From: Bacteroidales bacterium
GTDB taxonomy: Bacteria; Bacteroidota; Bacteroidia; Bacteroidales; UBA932
Assembly (NCBI GenBank): GCA_017549145.1
Contig: JAFYVM010000052.1
Span: 1 to 50,081 of the forward strand
Length of the DNA: 50,081 nucleotides
Reading direction: 5' to 3'
Shown one piece after another: positions 1-8,471 of the stretch. Below the pieces are notes generated by a model, which did not search any database, had not been told where the DNA came from, and was given only the letters and a program-made list of their open reading frames with translations. Both the position numbers and the translations under genes were made by a program. Within the stretch, counting starts at the first letter, position 1. Each line of letters begins with the position of its first letter.

Positions 1-2
1 AA

Positions 3-242
3 GATATAATACAAAGCATGTCTCGCAAAGGCAATTGTCTGGACAATGCGATGATGGAGAACTTCTTTGGACTAATGAAGTCAGAATTGCTATATTTGCA
101 GGAATGGGATAGTGTTGAACAGTTCAAGAAAGAACTGATTAGATATATACACTATTATAACAATGATAGGATCAAACTGAGGCTAAATGGAAAAAGCCCG
201 GTGCAATACCGAGCTTTATTCCAATCTAAGAGCGCCTCTTAA
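3..242 (+). CDS. IS3-family transposase OrfB, C-terminal fragment (5' end outside window)
   Basis: This is the end of a DDE (rve-type) transposase. The frame is open from base 3, so the ATG at 18 is internal and not the start. The visible part carries the family signature [16 protein letters not shown], whose final Glu in MMENFF is the last residue of the DDE triad, then a YYNNDRIK motif and a SPVQYR tail typical of the IS150/IS3 groups. The protein would bind the element's ends and catalyse strand transfer, normally made with OrfA by programmed frameshifting. OrfA and the first two catalytic Asp residues are not in the window. Confidence 0.9.
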   Translation, partial: DIIQSMSRKGNCLDNAMMENFFGLMKSELLYLQEWDSVEQFKKELIRYIHYYNNDRIKLRLNGKSPVQYRALFQSKSAS

Positions 243-254
243 TAATGTTAAACC

Positions 255-278
255 GTCCAACTTTTGGGGGTCACATCA
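255..278. repeat. right terminal inverted repeat of the IS3-family element
   Basis: A 24-base end, GTCCAACTTTTGGGGG then TCACATCA, follows the transposase stop by 12 bases. IS3-family ends commonly carry this CCCCCAAAAGTT-like core and terminate in TG/CA. The partner repeat is outside the window, so the assignment rests on position and composition. Confidence 0.65.
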
Positions 279-313
279 CTTTTTAGTCAGCCTCTTTTTT
301 GTATGATGTTCTA

Positions 314-1486
314 TTATAGAAGAATAGATCCGGTATGTTTCTCCTTGGCGAGGAGTTCTTTTGTAACCACAGGGTTTGCATAGATTCCGAGGAAGATGCG
401 TCTGAGGTCTTCGCGGTTAAGCTCCTTCTCAACTGTATCAAGCTGATGCTCCATGTAAGCAACAAACTTCTCGATATCTGAAATATCGTACATGTCAGAG
501 TACTTGAACGAGTGATTCAAGAGGTCGTATGCAACATAGTTGTTCTTCCAAAGCTTGTAGCCTTCAATGACACGAAGGTCAACAGCGTGGCGGATAAGCT
601 GATATCTATCGTTCTTGTCGCACTTGGCAGCCTCTGCAATCTCATCTGAAGTAAGCTGCGTACCGATGTTAAGATGGATATTTCCTTTCTGCTGCAAGAT
701 ACCGGTCATGATGCTGTTCCAGTCCTCGTCCTTTCCCTTCACATACTTCTGCTTACGAGAGATGACGAGCTCACGAGCTTTGAGAATATCGCATGGCTCA
801 ATCTCGTATGAGATACTCATCGGGATGATGTTAAGCTCCTCGAAGTTAGTCTGGAAATCTGCCTGACCACTCATATCGAGCATCTTAAGCAAGCCCTGCT
901 CAGTGATATCGTATCCGTTCTTTGTTCTACCCTGACGCTGTGCAAGCCAGATTGAACTGCGGTTTTCGGTGATGTTCAAACGGATATACTTCGAAAGAAG
1001 CTGTGATGAAAGATAAAGCTCTCTAGCGCTGATTCCTCTTACCACCTTGATCATTCTGTTAGAGCGGATAAGCCACTCGATTGTCTGGCTGGTAATGAGG
1101 TTGTCACCAACTGCAATCTCTGTCATCGGAATACCATTCGCATAAAGAACTAGCTGAGTGATAGCTGGATCAAGAATGATATCTCTGTGATTAGAGAGTG
1201 CAAGGAATTTCTTATTAGGGTCAATATTAGCAATGCTGTCGTATGAGAAGTTCTTTGCAGTGGTCTCGATTACCCACCTTACAAACTTCTGCATCACCAA
1301 TACCTGGAATTCATCAATAGTATTAATGCTCTTGAGAGTATTCTTCAAGAAATCAGGCTCCTCGTTAGGAAAAACCTTCTGCGAAATCGCAGGAAGTAAA
1401 GGAAATTCAGCCAACTTACTCAACGCCTCTGCCGCCTCTGCATCCGTATACGGACTGATGCCCTCAAATTCTGATAAATCTACCAT
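314..1486 (-). CDS. 1-acyl-sn-glycerol-3-phosphate acyltransferase-like protein (PlsC/PlsB superfamily)
   Basis: This 390-residue protein has the glycerolipid acyltransferase block SNHRDIILDPAI at about residues 97-108, where the His and Asp form the catalytic pair. The spacing is H-x5-D rather than the textbook H-x4-D, which I believe is usual for this Bacteroidota subgroup. It would transfer an acyl chain to a glycerol-phosphate acceptor at the inner face of the cytoplasmic membrane in phospholipid synthesis. No signal peptide or clear membrane span is seen. The ATG at 1486 is well supported by a consensus promoter 24 bases upstream. It stands alone on the minus strand, with the IS end close behind its stop. 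The exact acceptor (G3P or lysophosphatidate) cannot be told from sequence. Confidence 0.8.
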   Translation of the reverse strand: MVDLSEFEGISPYTDAEAAEALSKLAEFPLLPAISQKVFPNEEPDFLKNTLKSINTIDEFQVLVMQKFVRWVIETTAKNFSYDSIANIDPNKKFLALSNHRDIILDPAITQLVLYANGIPMTEIAVGDNLITSQTIEWLIRSNRMIKVVRGISARELYLSSQLLSKYIRLNITENRSSIWLAQRQGRTKNGYDITEQGLLKMLDMSGQADFQTNFEELNIIPMSISYEIEPCDILKARELVISRKQKYVKGKDEDWNSIMTGILQQKGNIHLNIGTQLTSDEIAEAAKCDKNDRYQLIRHAVDLRVIEGYKLWKNNYVAYDLLNHSFKYSDMYDISDIEKFVAYMEHQLDTVEKELNREDLRRIFLGIYANPVVTKELLAKEKHTGSILL

Positions 1487-1509
1487 AGGTTAAAGTATTT
1501 GTCAATATG

Positions 1510-1541
1510 CAAATATATACAATAATCCCAAAAATCCCAAA
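1510..1541 (-). promoter_or_regulatory. Bacteroidota-type promoter for the acyltransferase
   Basis: On the minus strand TTTG (1538-1541) is followed after 20 bases by TATATTTG (1510-1517). This matches the Bacteroides -33/-7 consensus with ideal spacing. The start of transcription would fall near 1503, giving a leader of about 17 bases before the ATG at 1486. Confidence 0.75.
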
Positions 1542-1554
1542 TGTGAGTAAGCGT

Positions 1555-3216
1555 TTATATCAGTTGCAGAATCGTGCCATCCATTGGAGGAACTGTAACT
1601 TCCAGGATGGTCGATGTGTTCAGATCTTCTGTCTGAGGAATTTCCATCCACTCGAATGCGTGCTGCGGGATGCGAAGCTTCATTGTGGCAGGAACCATTG
1701 AGAAGTTTGCAGCTACAAGCAGGGTGTGATCTTCAAAGTCGCGCAGGAAGGCATAATGTCTGTCCTTGTTGAATCCATCTGAAGAGAAATTGCAGTAGCA
1801 AAGGTCGTATGTACTACCTTTGGTAATGGCCAGATCTGTTGCGGCGAACCTTGTAGCGTGTGCAAATCTTGCAAACACTCTTGCTTCCTCCGGCTTAAGT
1901 CCGGCTTTAGTCAATGAGCTGACACTGAGATTCTTATACTCCCCTTTCGCGATAACCTTTCTCAGGCGGCGCAAACTTCCGACGCTCCACCAGTCAAAGA
2001 TTGTCGTTCTTCCATTGACTCCGCTGAAGCCCTCTTCTTCCATTCCAGCTTCTCCTACTTCCTCTCCAAAATAAATCATGAATGGAGCAGTATTAAGGAA
2101 GAGTGAAGTGTAGAGTGCGGCGAAGGTGCAGCTATCCTTTCCGAAGTAATCAGATGCATAACGTTGCTCGTCATGATTTTCAAGGAAGTTCAGCATGTAT
2201 GGCTGGAGATCATTAAGGAACTGCCAGCTACGTGTGATGCCAGTTGTGGACTGCCAAAGGTCCACAGGCATTCCGTTGTCATTCACTGCCTTTTCTACGA
2301 TAGCTCTGAGGCTGTCATAAAGTCCGGACTTATCATAGAGATAGTCAAACCCTACCTCGCGAATGTATTGGCTATAAAGGTCTTTCTTATAGACTTCAGC
2401 AACAAAGATCACCTCTGGATATGCTTCTTTGACACGTTTGATCAGCCACTGGAAGAACTGTGGCGGAACAAGCTCCACCATGTCGCAACGGAATCCGTCT
2501 ACGCCTTTTGCTGCCCAGAACATAACTATGTCAAGCATCTTGTCCCAGGTTCCGGTGTGGAAGTCGCAGTAGTTTATCTTGATGGTTTCATACCAGTCAT
2601 TGACTCCAGGCGCTGGTGTGTAGCAGTTGTTTCCCGTTGCCATTGCCGGGCATTCCTCATAGGACTCGACTCCTTTAGGAGACTCTGACGGAAGCTGTAG
2701 TTTCTGTCCCGGATAGTAGAAGAAATCATTTTCTGCAGACCAGTGAACATTCTTGTCATCCTCAGCTCCAAGGCATGGATGTTCAGTCGAGAATCCTACC
2801 TTTCCATAGTCTCTTGAAACGTGATTCGGAACGAAGTCTATAATTACTTTAAGGCCTGCATCGTGAGAACGTTTGAGAAGATCCTCAAACTCCCCCATTC
2901 TGTTTGCCGGGTCATCTGCCAGGTATGCGTTCACGTCATAATAGTCGCAGATTGCGTATGGTGAACCAGCCTTGCCTTTTACGAACTGAGGGTGCGACGG
3001 TGTGCATCCCTGCTCTGATTCCTGAGTGGAATGTCTGATAACTCCGGTGTACCAAACATGGCTGCAACCCAACCACTTCAAATATTCAAGTGTGGCAGCG
3101 TCAATGTCAGAAAATTTACCTGTTCCATTGTCCGCCAATCCTCCATTCTTCTTAGGTCTGACCTTGTCATTACCCCATAAGCGAGGCAACATCTGATATA
3201 TTATAGGTTTGCTCAT
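1555..3216 (-). CDS. GH13 alpha-amylase family glycoside hydrolase, cytoplasmic
   Basis: This 553-residue protein has all four GH13 regions: DFVPNH (residues 117-122), GFRCDMVEL (231-239, nucleophile D235), FVAEV (261-265, acid/base E264) and ENHDEQR (336-342, D339). It acts on alpha-glucans or maltooligosaccharides by the retaining mechanism. There is no signal peptide, so it probably works on imported oligosaccharides or stored glycogen in the cytoplasm. The C-terminal residues from about 460 look like the usual beta-sandwich domain. It follows pgm on the same strand but a strong hairpin terminator separates them, so it likely has its own promoter (a weak TTTATTTG at 3266-3273). Substrate (amylase, glucosidase or transferase) is not determined. 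Confidence 0.9.
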   Translation of the reverse strand: MSKPIIYQMLPRLWGNDKVRPKKNGGLADNGTGKFSDIDAATLEYLKWLGCSHVWYTGVIRHSTQESEQGCTPSHPQFVKGKAGSPYAICDYYDVNAYLADDPANRMGEFEDLLKRSHDAGLKVIIDFVPNHVSRDYGKVGFSTEHPCLGAEDDKNVHWSAENDFFYYPGQKLQLPSESPKGVESYEECPAMATGNNCYTPAPGVNDWYETIKINYCDFHTGTWDKMLDIVMFWAAKGVDGFRCDMVELVPPQFFQWLIKRVKEAYPEVIFVAEVYKKDLYSQYIREVGFDYLYDKSGLYDSLRAIVEKAVNDNGMPVDLWQSTTGITRSWQFLNDLQPYMLNFLENHDEQRYASDYFGKDSCTFAALYTSLFLNTAPFMIYFGEEVGEAGMEEEGFSGVNGRTTIFDWWSVGSLRRLRKVIAKGEYKNLSVSSLTKAGLKPEEARVFARFAHATRFAATDLAITKGSTYDLCYCNFSSDGFNKDRHYAFLRDFEDHTLLVAANFSMVPATMKLRIPQHAFEWMEIPQTEDLNTSTILEVTVPPMDGTILQLI

Positions 3217-3270
3217 AAATCTTCATTTAAATCTAAGCTAAGATACAAGAAATGGCGGTTATATACAAAT

Positions 3271-3300
3271 AAAAAGCGTGCTACCGCTATGGTAGCACGC
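3271..3300 (-). terminator. rho-independent terminator after pgm
   Basis: A perfect 10-bp stem (3276-3285 with 3291-3300, five-base loop) is followed on the minus strand by five T residues (3271-3275). It lies just past the pgm stop at 3322 and ends the nagB-like/pgm transcript. Confidence 0.85.
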
Positions 3301-3321
3301 CATTAAAGTATTTAATTTTGA

Positions 3322-4983
3322 TTACTTGCTGAACTGAGCGCGGAGAACTTCGTTCTTAGCATCAGCGTCTGAACCCTTGATACCGAAGTAGAACTTGATC
3401 TTAGGCTCTGTACCTGAAGGACGGATTGTCACTACATCGCCTGCCTCGTTGTAGAACTGAAGCACGTTAGATGCAGGAAGACCTGTCTCCTCTGGCTTGC
3501 TGTAGTCGATAACCTTGATTACAGGTGAACCTGCAAGTTCTGTAGGAGGGTTCTGACGATAGTCAACCATCATCTGAGCGATCTCCTCAAGACCAGCCTT
3601 ACCCTTCTTTGTTACTGAGATGAGAGACTCCTTATAGTAGCCGAACTCTGCATAGATATCCTGGAGAAGCTGATAGAGAGTCTTGCCCTGAGCTGCTGCC
3701 CAAGCTGCACACTCTGCTACGAAAGCACATGAGATAGGAGCATCCTTGTCACGTACGAACTCACCTACGTTGAAGCCGTAGCTCTCCTCACCACCGCATA
3801 CGAATGTAGTCTTTCCCTCGTTCTTCTTGATGATGTCAGCGATCCACTTGAATCCTGTAAGCACATTGTAAACCTGAACGCCATACTTCTCAGCGATTGC
3901 ACGCATGAGCTCAGTTGTTACGATAGTCTTTACGATGTACTGGTTGCCATCAAGCTTTCCAAGCTCTGACCAACGACGGAGGATGTAGTATGTAAGGATA
4001 GAACCAGTCTGGTTACCGTTAAGAAGAACCATCTTACCCTCGTTGTCGCGAACTGCAATACCGATACGGTCAGCATCTGGGTCAGTTGCCATAACAAGGT
4101 CAGCACCTTCCTTATCAGCAACAGCAACAGCCATTGCAAGAGCTGAAGGCTCCTCTGGGTTTGGTGACATTACTGTTGGGAAGTTTCCGTCAACTACGTC
4201 CTGCTCTGGAACATGGTAAACATTCTCGAAACCAAGCTTTGCAAGGAACTCTGGAACGATCTCTACACCTGAACCGTGGATTGGAGTGTAAACGATCTTA
4301 AGATCCTTGTGTGCTGCGCAAGCCTCAGGAGAAAGCATGAGAGTCATTACAGAGTTGAGATATGCCTCATCCATCTCGTGGCTCATAATCTCGATAGGAG
4401 CAGCGTCTGCGCCAACCTCGAACTTAACCATTGAAGGGTCAGTAATCTTAGCAACCTCAGCAACGATATCCTTGTCAACTGGTGAAGTAACCTGAGCACC
4501 GTCTGACCAGAATACCTTGTAACCGTTGTACTCCTTAGGGTTGTGAGATGCTGTGATCATGATACCAGCGTTAGCCTTCTTTGCTCTCACAGAGTAGCTC
4601 ATAAGGGCGATTGGGTGAAGCTTGTCGAAGATGTAAACCTTGATACCGTTTGCTGCGAGCACGTTAGCAGTGATCTGAGCGAACTCAGGGCTGTTGTTAC
4701 GGCTGTCAAATGAGATACATACGCTGAGTGGACCCTCGATGTTTGCCTTCATATAGTTGGCAAGACCCTGAGTAGCCATACCTACAGTGTACTTGTTCAT
4801 ACGGTTTGTACCAACACCCATGATTCCACGAAGTCCACCAGTACCAAACTCAAGATTACGGTAGAATGCGTCCTCAAGACCTACTGGGTCATTAGCCTGG
4901 AGCTCACGTATCTGTGCCTTTGTCTCCTCGTCGAAGTTTCCGTTCAACCAGTTCTGAACGGTCTGCATAAAGTTAGTTTCCAT
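3322..4983 (-). CDS. pgm: phospho-sugar mutase (phosphoglucomutase/phosphomannomutase family)
   Basis: This alpha-D-phosphohexomutase interconverts hexose 1- and 6-phosphates. The four functional loops are present: the phosphoserine loop TASHNP (residues 134-139, S136), the metal loop DPDADR (291-296), the sugar loop GGEES (387-391) and the phosphate loop RPSGTEPK near residue 525. Length 553 is slightly short of the usual 560-590 but nothing is missing. It is cytoplasmic. The stop of the upstream nagB-like gene is six bases away, so the two are co-transcribed, with the terminator directly after. Whether it prefers glucose or mannose phosphate is not visible; its place beside glucosamine and glucan genes fits glucose-1-P/glucose-6-P exchange. 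Confidence 0.9.
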   Translation of the reverse strand: METNFMQTVQNWLNGNFDEETKAQIRELQANDPVGLEDAFYRNLEFGTGGLRGIMGVGTNRMNKYTVGMATQGLANYMKANIEGPLSVCISFDSRNNSPEFAQITANVLAANGIKVYIFDKLHPIALMSYSVRAKKANAGIMITASHNPKEYNGYKVFWSDGAQVTSPVDKDIVAEVAKITDPSMVKFEVGADAAPIEIMSHEMDEAYLNSVMTLMLSPEACAAHKDLKIVYTPIHGSGVEIVPEFLAKLGFENVYHVPEQDVVDGNFPTVMSPNPEEPSALAMAVAVADKEGADLVMATDPDADRIGIAVRDNEGKMVLLNGNQTGSILTYYILRRWSELGKLDGNQYIVKTIVTTELMRAIAEKYGVQVYNVLTGFKWIADIIKKNEGKTTFVCGGEESYGFNVGEFVRDKDAPISCAFVAECAAWAAAQGKTLYQLLQDIYAEFGYYKESLISVTKKGKAGLEEIAQMMVDYRQNPPTELAGSPVIKVIDYSKPEETGLPASNVLQFYNEAGDVVTIRPSGTEPKIKFYFGIKGSDADAKNEVLRAQFSK

Positions 4984-4989
4984 ATTGTT

Positions 4990-6906
4990 TTAGAATAGTT
5001 TTACGAATACTTCAATTGCCTGGTACTCTGCCATACCGAGATTGTTGTAGAGGCGAGCTGTGTTCTCTGTTCTGTCCTCAGCTCTCTGCCAGAACTCACG
5101 AGGGTCCTCACCTGGGAATGGAACGATGTCCTTCTGTGAAAGGTGACGATAGATGGCGTGACGCTTCTTGATTACTTCCTCTGGGCTAAGTGGAACTGCC
5201 ATATCTACCTTACCGAGCTCCCACTCCATCCATGCACCGCGGTAGAGCCATACGTGGCACTCATCCATCCAAGCCTCGCTCTTAAGCTGGTTGATAGCCT
5301 CGAGAACAGCCTCTGTACAAACTCTGTGAGTTCCGTGTGGGTCTGCAAGGTCACCTGCAAGGTAGATCTGATGAGGTTTAACCTCCTGAAGAAGTGCAGT
5401 GATGATGTCGATATCAGCCTGAGTACGCTCACCCTTCTTGATACCACCAGTCTCATAGAATGGAAGGTTAAGGAAGTGGCAGTTAGTGGCATCGTTAAGA
5501 CCGAATGAACGAACAGCAGCCTTAGCCTCTGCGCGACGGATAGAACCTTTAAGGTTGAGAAGTGCTCTTGGCTCTGGCTGACCAGGCTTCTTGGAAGCGA
5601 TGATTTCCTTAACCTCGTCGAAACGATCTCCGAAACCAAGCTCGCGAGCTGCATCCATGTGCTGAAGAACTACGTCATCGTGAACAGCTACGTTACCTGA
5701 AGTCTGGTATGCAACGTGTACGTCGTGACCCTGCTCAGCAAGACGGATGAATGTACCTCCCATTGAGATAACGTCGTCATCTGGATGTGGAGAGAAGATT
5801 ACAACTCTCTTAGGGAATGGTGTAGAAGGAACTGGTCTAGTTGTGTCATCAGCATTAGGCTTTCCACCTGGCCATCCGGTGATTGTATGCTGAAGATCGT
5901 TGAAGATTCTGATATTGATCTGATCGTATGGACCGTACTGCTCGAGGAGCTCGCCAAGACCGTTTGCAAGGTAGTCGCCCTGCTTGAGCTTGAGGATTGG
6001 CTTGTTTACCTGCTCGCAAAGCCATACTACAGCTTTTCTGATGAATTTTGGAGTCCACTCACAAGGACCAACGAGCCATGGAGCTACGTTTCTTGTAAGA
6101 AGGCTAGCAGAGTTCTCCTCTACGTAGAATGAGATATTGTCATGCTTCTGAAGAAGTGATGCTGGGCAAGCTGGGTTGATAGCGTCCTCTGAAACCTGCT
6201 TTACAACCTGTGCTTTGTCCTCTCCCCATGCGATGAGAGCGATCTTCTTTGCGCTCATCATTGTTGAGATACCCATTGCGATAGCCTTGTCAGGAGTTGC
6301 GTTGATGCAACCTGAGAAGTTCTTAGCCTGACGCTTGCGTGAAGAGTAAGGAAGAAGAACTGTTCTTGTGCGGCTGTTCTCTGTTGCTGCGAATTCGTTG
6401 AATCCTACCTGACCTTTCTCGCCTACTCCCATTACAAGAAGGTCAAGATTACGTGCCTTCTCATCGTAAGCTGCGCAGAACTCTGAAACAACAGTGCTGT
6501 CAGCAGTCGCTGCCAAGCTTGGAGTGAATACGTTTGCAGGATCAATGTCAACGAGCTCAACGAAGTTGCTGAACAATCTGCGGTTTCTGCTGTTTCCGGC
6601 AGCTGGTGCAGGATAGTACTCGTCAGTGCTGTAGATCTCTACATTCTTGAAAGAAAGACCCTCTTCTTTGTGCTTCTTTACAAGCTCATTGAAAAGTACA
6701 ACTGGTGATGAACCAGTACTGATACCAAGGCGATAAACTCCCTCAGAAGCTTTGATAGCCTCAGCAATCTTTCCAGCAAGCTGTTCGCATGCTGCTTCCT
6801 CGTCCTCAAAAATATGAGCAGGAATATGCTCAAAAGTGTGTTTAACACCGTTTGGTAGGCCTGCTTCGATGAGGCCACCATCTTTGGGTAAAGTGAACTT
6901 TTTCAT
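4990..6906 (-). CDS. NagB-like / PIG-L (LmbE) deacetylase fusion protein
   Basis: This 638-residue two-domain protein has residues 1 to about 290 in the NagB/6-phosphogluconolactonase fold and 365-638 in the PIG-L zinc deacetylase fold. The PIG-L part has SPHPDDDV (372-379) and a later DPHGTH motif, which supply zinc ligands and the catalytic Asp. In the NagB part TDEYY (94-98) is kept, but the usual DGH-x4-E site reads GEKGQVGFNE (162-171): the Asp and His are Lys164 and Gln166, and only Glu171 remains. From memory, the long Bacteroidota form often deviates here, so deaminase activity is doubtful. It is usually annotated glucosamine-6-phosphate deaminase. It is the first gene of an operon with pgm, with a clear promoter upstream. 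It probably acts in amino-sugar phosphate or glycoconjugate metabolism. Confidence 0.85.
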   Translation of the reverse strand: MKKFTLPKDGGLIEAGLPNGVKHTFEHIPAHIFEDEEAACEQLAGKIAEAIKASEGVYRLGISTGSSPVVLFNELVKKHKEEGLSFKNVEIYSTDEYYPAPAAGNSRNRRLFSNFVELVDIDPANVFTPSLAATADSTVVSEFCAAYDEKARNLDLLVMGVGEKGQVGFNEFAATENSRTRTVLLPYSSRKRQAKNFSGCINATPDKAIAMGISTMMSAKKIALIAWGEDKAQVVKQVSEDAINPACPASLLQKHDNISFYVEENSASLLTRNVAPWLVGPCEWTPKFIRKAVVWLCEQVNKPILKLKQGDYLANGLGELLEQYGPYDQINIRIFNDLQHTITGWPGGKPNADDTTRPVPSTPFPKRVVIFSPHPDDDVISMGGTFIRLAEQGHDVHVAYQTSGNVAVHDDVVLQHMDAARELGFGDRFDEVKEIIASKKPGQPEPRALLNLKGSIRRAEAKAAVRSFGLNDATNCHFLNLPFYETGGIKKGERTQADIDIITALLQEVKPHQIYLAGDLADPHGTHRVCTEAVLEAINQLKSEAWMDECHVWLYRGAWMEWELGKVDMAVPLSPEEVIKKRHAIYRHLSQKDIVPFPGEDPREFWQRAEDRTENTARLYNNLGMAEYQAIEVFVKLF

Positions 6907-6971
6907 GTTGTTGTTATTGTTTGTAAATTAAATTATATCCTATGAATTTCGGTCAAATCCAATAAATCAAA

Positions 6972-6979
6972 CAAATATA
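6972..6979 (-). promoter_or_regulatory. -7 promoter element for the nagB-like/pgm operon
   Basis: TATATTTG on the minus strand matches the Bacteroidota TAnnTTTG core. The expected start near 6965 gives a leader of about 59 bases. A partial TTG lies about 20 bases upstream (near 6999). Confidence 0.6.
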
Positions 6980-7029
6980 TGAAATATTTGTGGTTAAGCA
7001 ATGATATATGACCTGCTTTTCAAGATTTA

Positions 7030-8340
7030 TCAACCTATCGGATTTTCACCTTTCTCGATACGTTTCTTTCTTAATAAAGCCTCAATGAAGTAGTAATCAG
7101 CGTAGTTTAAAGGAACGTCGATGTTATGACTGTTAATTTTACCTGCTTCAATGTTAAGGAGAGAGTGTGGCACGCTGCCAACCGAATGTTTAAGAATAAA
7201 TCCGCCATTTGTTCCGATCTCTGCTCTATAAGGAGCCGATGAAAGACTCTCGATGATTCTGTCGGCCTTTTCCTTGTAGAACACATCCTTTGTAATCCAG
7301 GACAGCTCGTAAAGAGCAGATGCAATGATTGTTGCTGAGGATACGTCTCTGATTTTCGTGTATTGCTTAGGTAAATCCTTGTTCTTGAGGTTTTTATATA
7401 GAAACTCATCTTCTGGGAGATTGTTGGAGTATTCCACAACGTCAAAGTCCCAAAGCGGAACAAGATCCTCCGGCATGTTGTCTTCTGTAACAAGGAGGTA
7501 ATTGGCAACATCCTTTGCCCTCTGGAGGTATCTTTCGTCTTGAGTAAATCGATATGCCGCAGTAAATCCATAAATAGACCATGCTTGTCCTCTTGCCCAA
7601 CGAGACTCATTTGCAATTCCTTGTGCGGTGTGTCTATGGCGTACTTCACCTGTCTCGTCATCATAATCAACAACATGATAGGCACTGAAATCTGCACGAT
7701 AGTGATTTGCAAGTGTCTTGTCAGCATGGCTTACAGCGATGTTCCTGTATGTGTCATCGCCTGTCATTTCGCTGACTTTGAAAAGAAGCTCAAGGTTCAT
7801 CATGTTGTCTATGATAACAGGGCAATCCCATCCTCTGTGCGCCTGCCATTGTTTAGGATTGTCGGTATTCCATGATTGAAGAATGCCTGCACCTGGGCGG
7901 AAACGCGTTGAAAGTGACTTTGCAGTATTTACAAGAACTGTGTCATATGCTTCTATATTCTTCAGTCTGCGTCCATTACCATAACTGTTATTGATCATGA
8001 AACCAACGTCATGGTGCGACTTTAAGTATTGTATATCATGAAGTATTTCAGTGTGCTTTTCAGCATGCTGAGCATAGAATTCATCCCCTGTGAGTTCATA
8101 CATATACCAAAGTGTGCCAGCGAAGAAACCGCTTACCCAATCATTTTTTCTGACGAATTTGATCTCGTCGTTTTTATAAGTGGAAGGGATTCTTACAGTG
8201 TCACCAGTTTCAGACGCTTCAATAAGAAACGCAAGCTGTGCCTTGGCAATCTCAATATTTTCATTGATTATGTCCTTCTTGCATGTACACTGAGTTGATA
8301 GTACACAAAGTAAAAGTAAAAATAATAAGCTGTGTTTCAT
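7030..8340 (-). CDS. GH88 unsaturated glucuronyl hydrolase, exported
   Basis: This 436-residue enzyme should remove the 4,5-unsaturated uronic acid from oligosaccharides made by polysaccharide lyases (glycosaminoglycan, ulvan or pectin type). The family's two key Asp residues are visible in DVGFM (D111) and in WDCPVIIDN (D178), inside an alpha6/alpha6 barrel with the conserved ARGQAW motif near residue 250. The N-terminus is a signal peptide; Cys residues at 18 and 20 could make it a lipoprotein, but the lipobox is poor, so periplasmic is safest. It is divergent from kdgK-kdgA, which fits: its product isomerises toward 2-keto-3-deoxygluconate, the substrate of KdgK. The linking KduI/KduD enzymes are not in the window. 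Confidence 0.88.
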   Translation of the reverse strand: MKHSLLFLLLLCVLSTQCTCKKDIINENIEIAKAQLAFLIEASETGDTVRIPSTYKNDEIKFVRKNDWVSGFFAGTLWYMYELTGDEFYAQHAEKHTEILHDIQYLKSHHDVGFMINNSYGNGRRLKNIEAYDTVLVNTAKSLSTRFRPGAGILQSWNTDNPKQWQAHRGWDCPVIIDNMMNLELLFKVSEMTGDDTYRNIAVSHADKTLANHYRADFSAYHVVDYDDETGEVRHRHTAQGIANESRWARGQAWSIYGFTAAYRFTQDERYLQRAKDVANYLLVTEDNMPEDLVPLWDFDVVEYSNNLPEDEFLYKNLKNKDLPKQYTKIRDVSSATIIASALYELSWITKDVFYKEKADRIIESLSSAPYRAEIGTNGGFILKHSVGSVPHSLLNIEAGKINSHNIDVPLNYADYYFIEALLRKKRIEKGENPIG

Positions 8341-8372
8341 TGGGTGTTATGATTACGCTAACCTTATAAAGG

Positions 8373-8380
8373 CAAAGATA
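8373..8380 (-). promoter_or_regulatory. -7 promoter element for the GH88 gene
   Basis: TATCTTTG on the minus strand fits TAnnTTTG. Transcription would start near 8366, 26 bases before the ATG. No clean -33 TTTG at the ideal distance. Confidence 0.5.
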
Positions 8381-8415
8381 GTGGAATTTTGATTGTTTGA
8401 TTGAAATAAAAAATG

Positions 8416-8423
8416 TAATTTTG
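8416..8423 (+). promoter_or_regulatory. -7 promoter element for kdgK-kdgA-nfnAB
   Basis: TAATTTTG fits TAnnTTTG. TTTG copies lie upstream at 8388-8391 and 8396-8399, spaced 24 and 16 bases, so neither is ideal. The divergent GH88 core is only 35 bases away, so one regulator could control both directions. Confidence 0.5.
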
Positions 8424-8471
8424 TATGATTCATTCTATTCAAAATGAGATAGTATTCGAAAGCATATAACA

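Larger units (their letters stand above)
1..278 (+). mobile_element. IS3-family insertion sequence, 3' end only
   Basis: The window opens inside an insertion sequence. It shows the last part of an IS3-type OrfB transposase followed by a terminal inverted repeat ending in CA at 277-278. The left end lies outside the window, so completeness cannot be judged. The next gene, an acyltransferase on the opposite strand, ends about 35 bases further on, so the insertion sits just downstream of it. Confidence 0.85.

Noticed and set aside
2164-2688. 174-codon plus-strand frame
   Set aside because: It is antisense to the GH13 gene, whose catalytic motifs are intact on the other strand.
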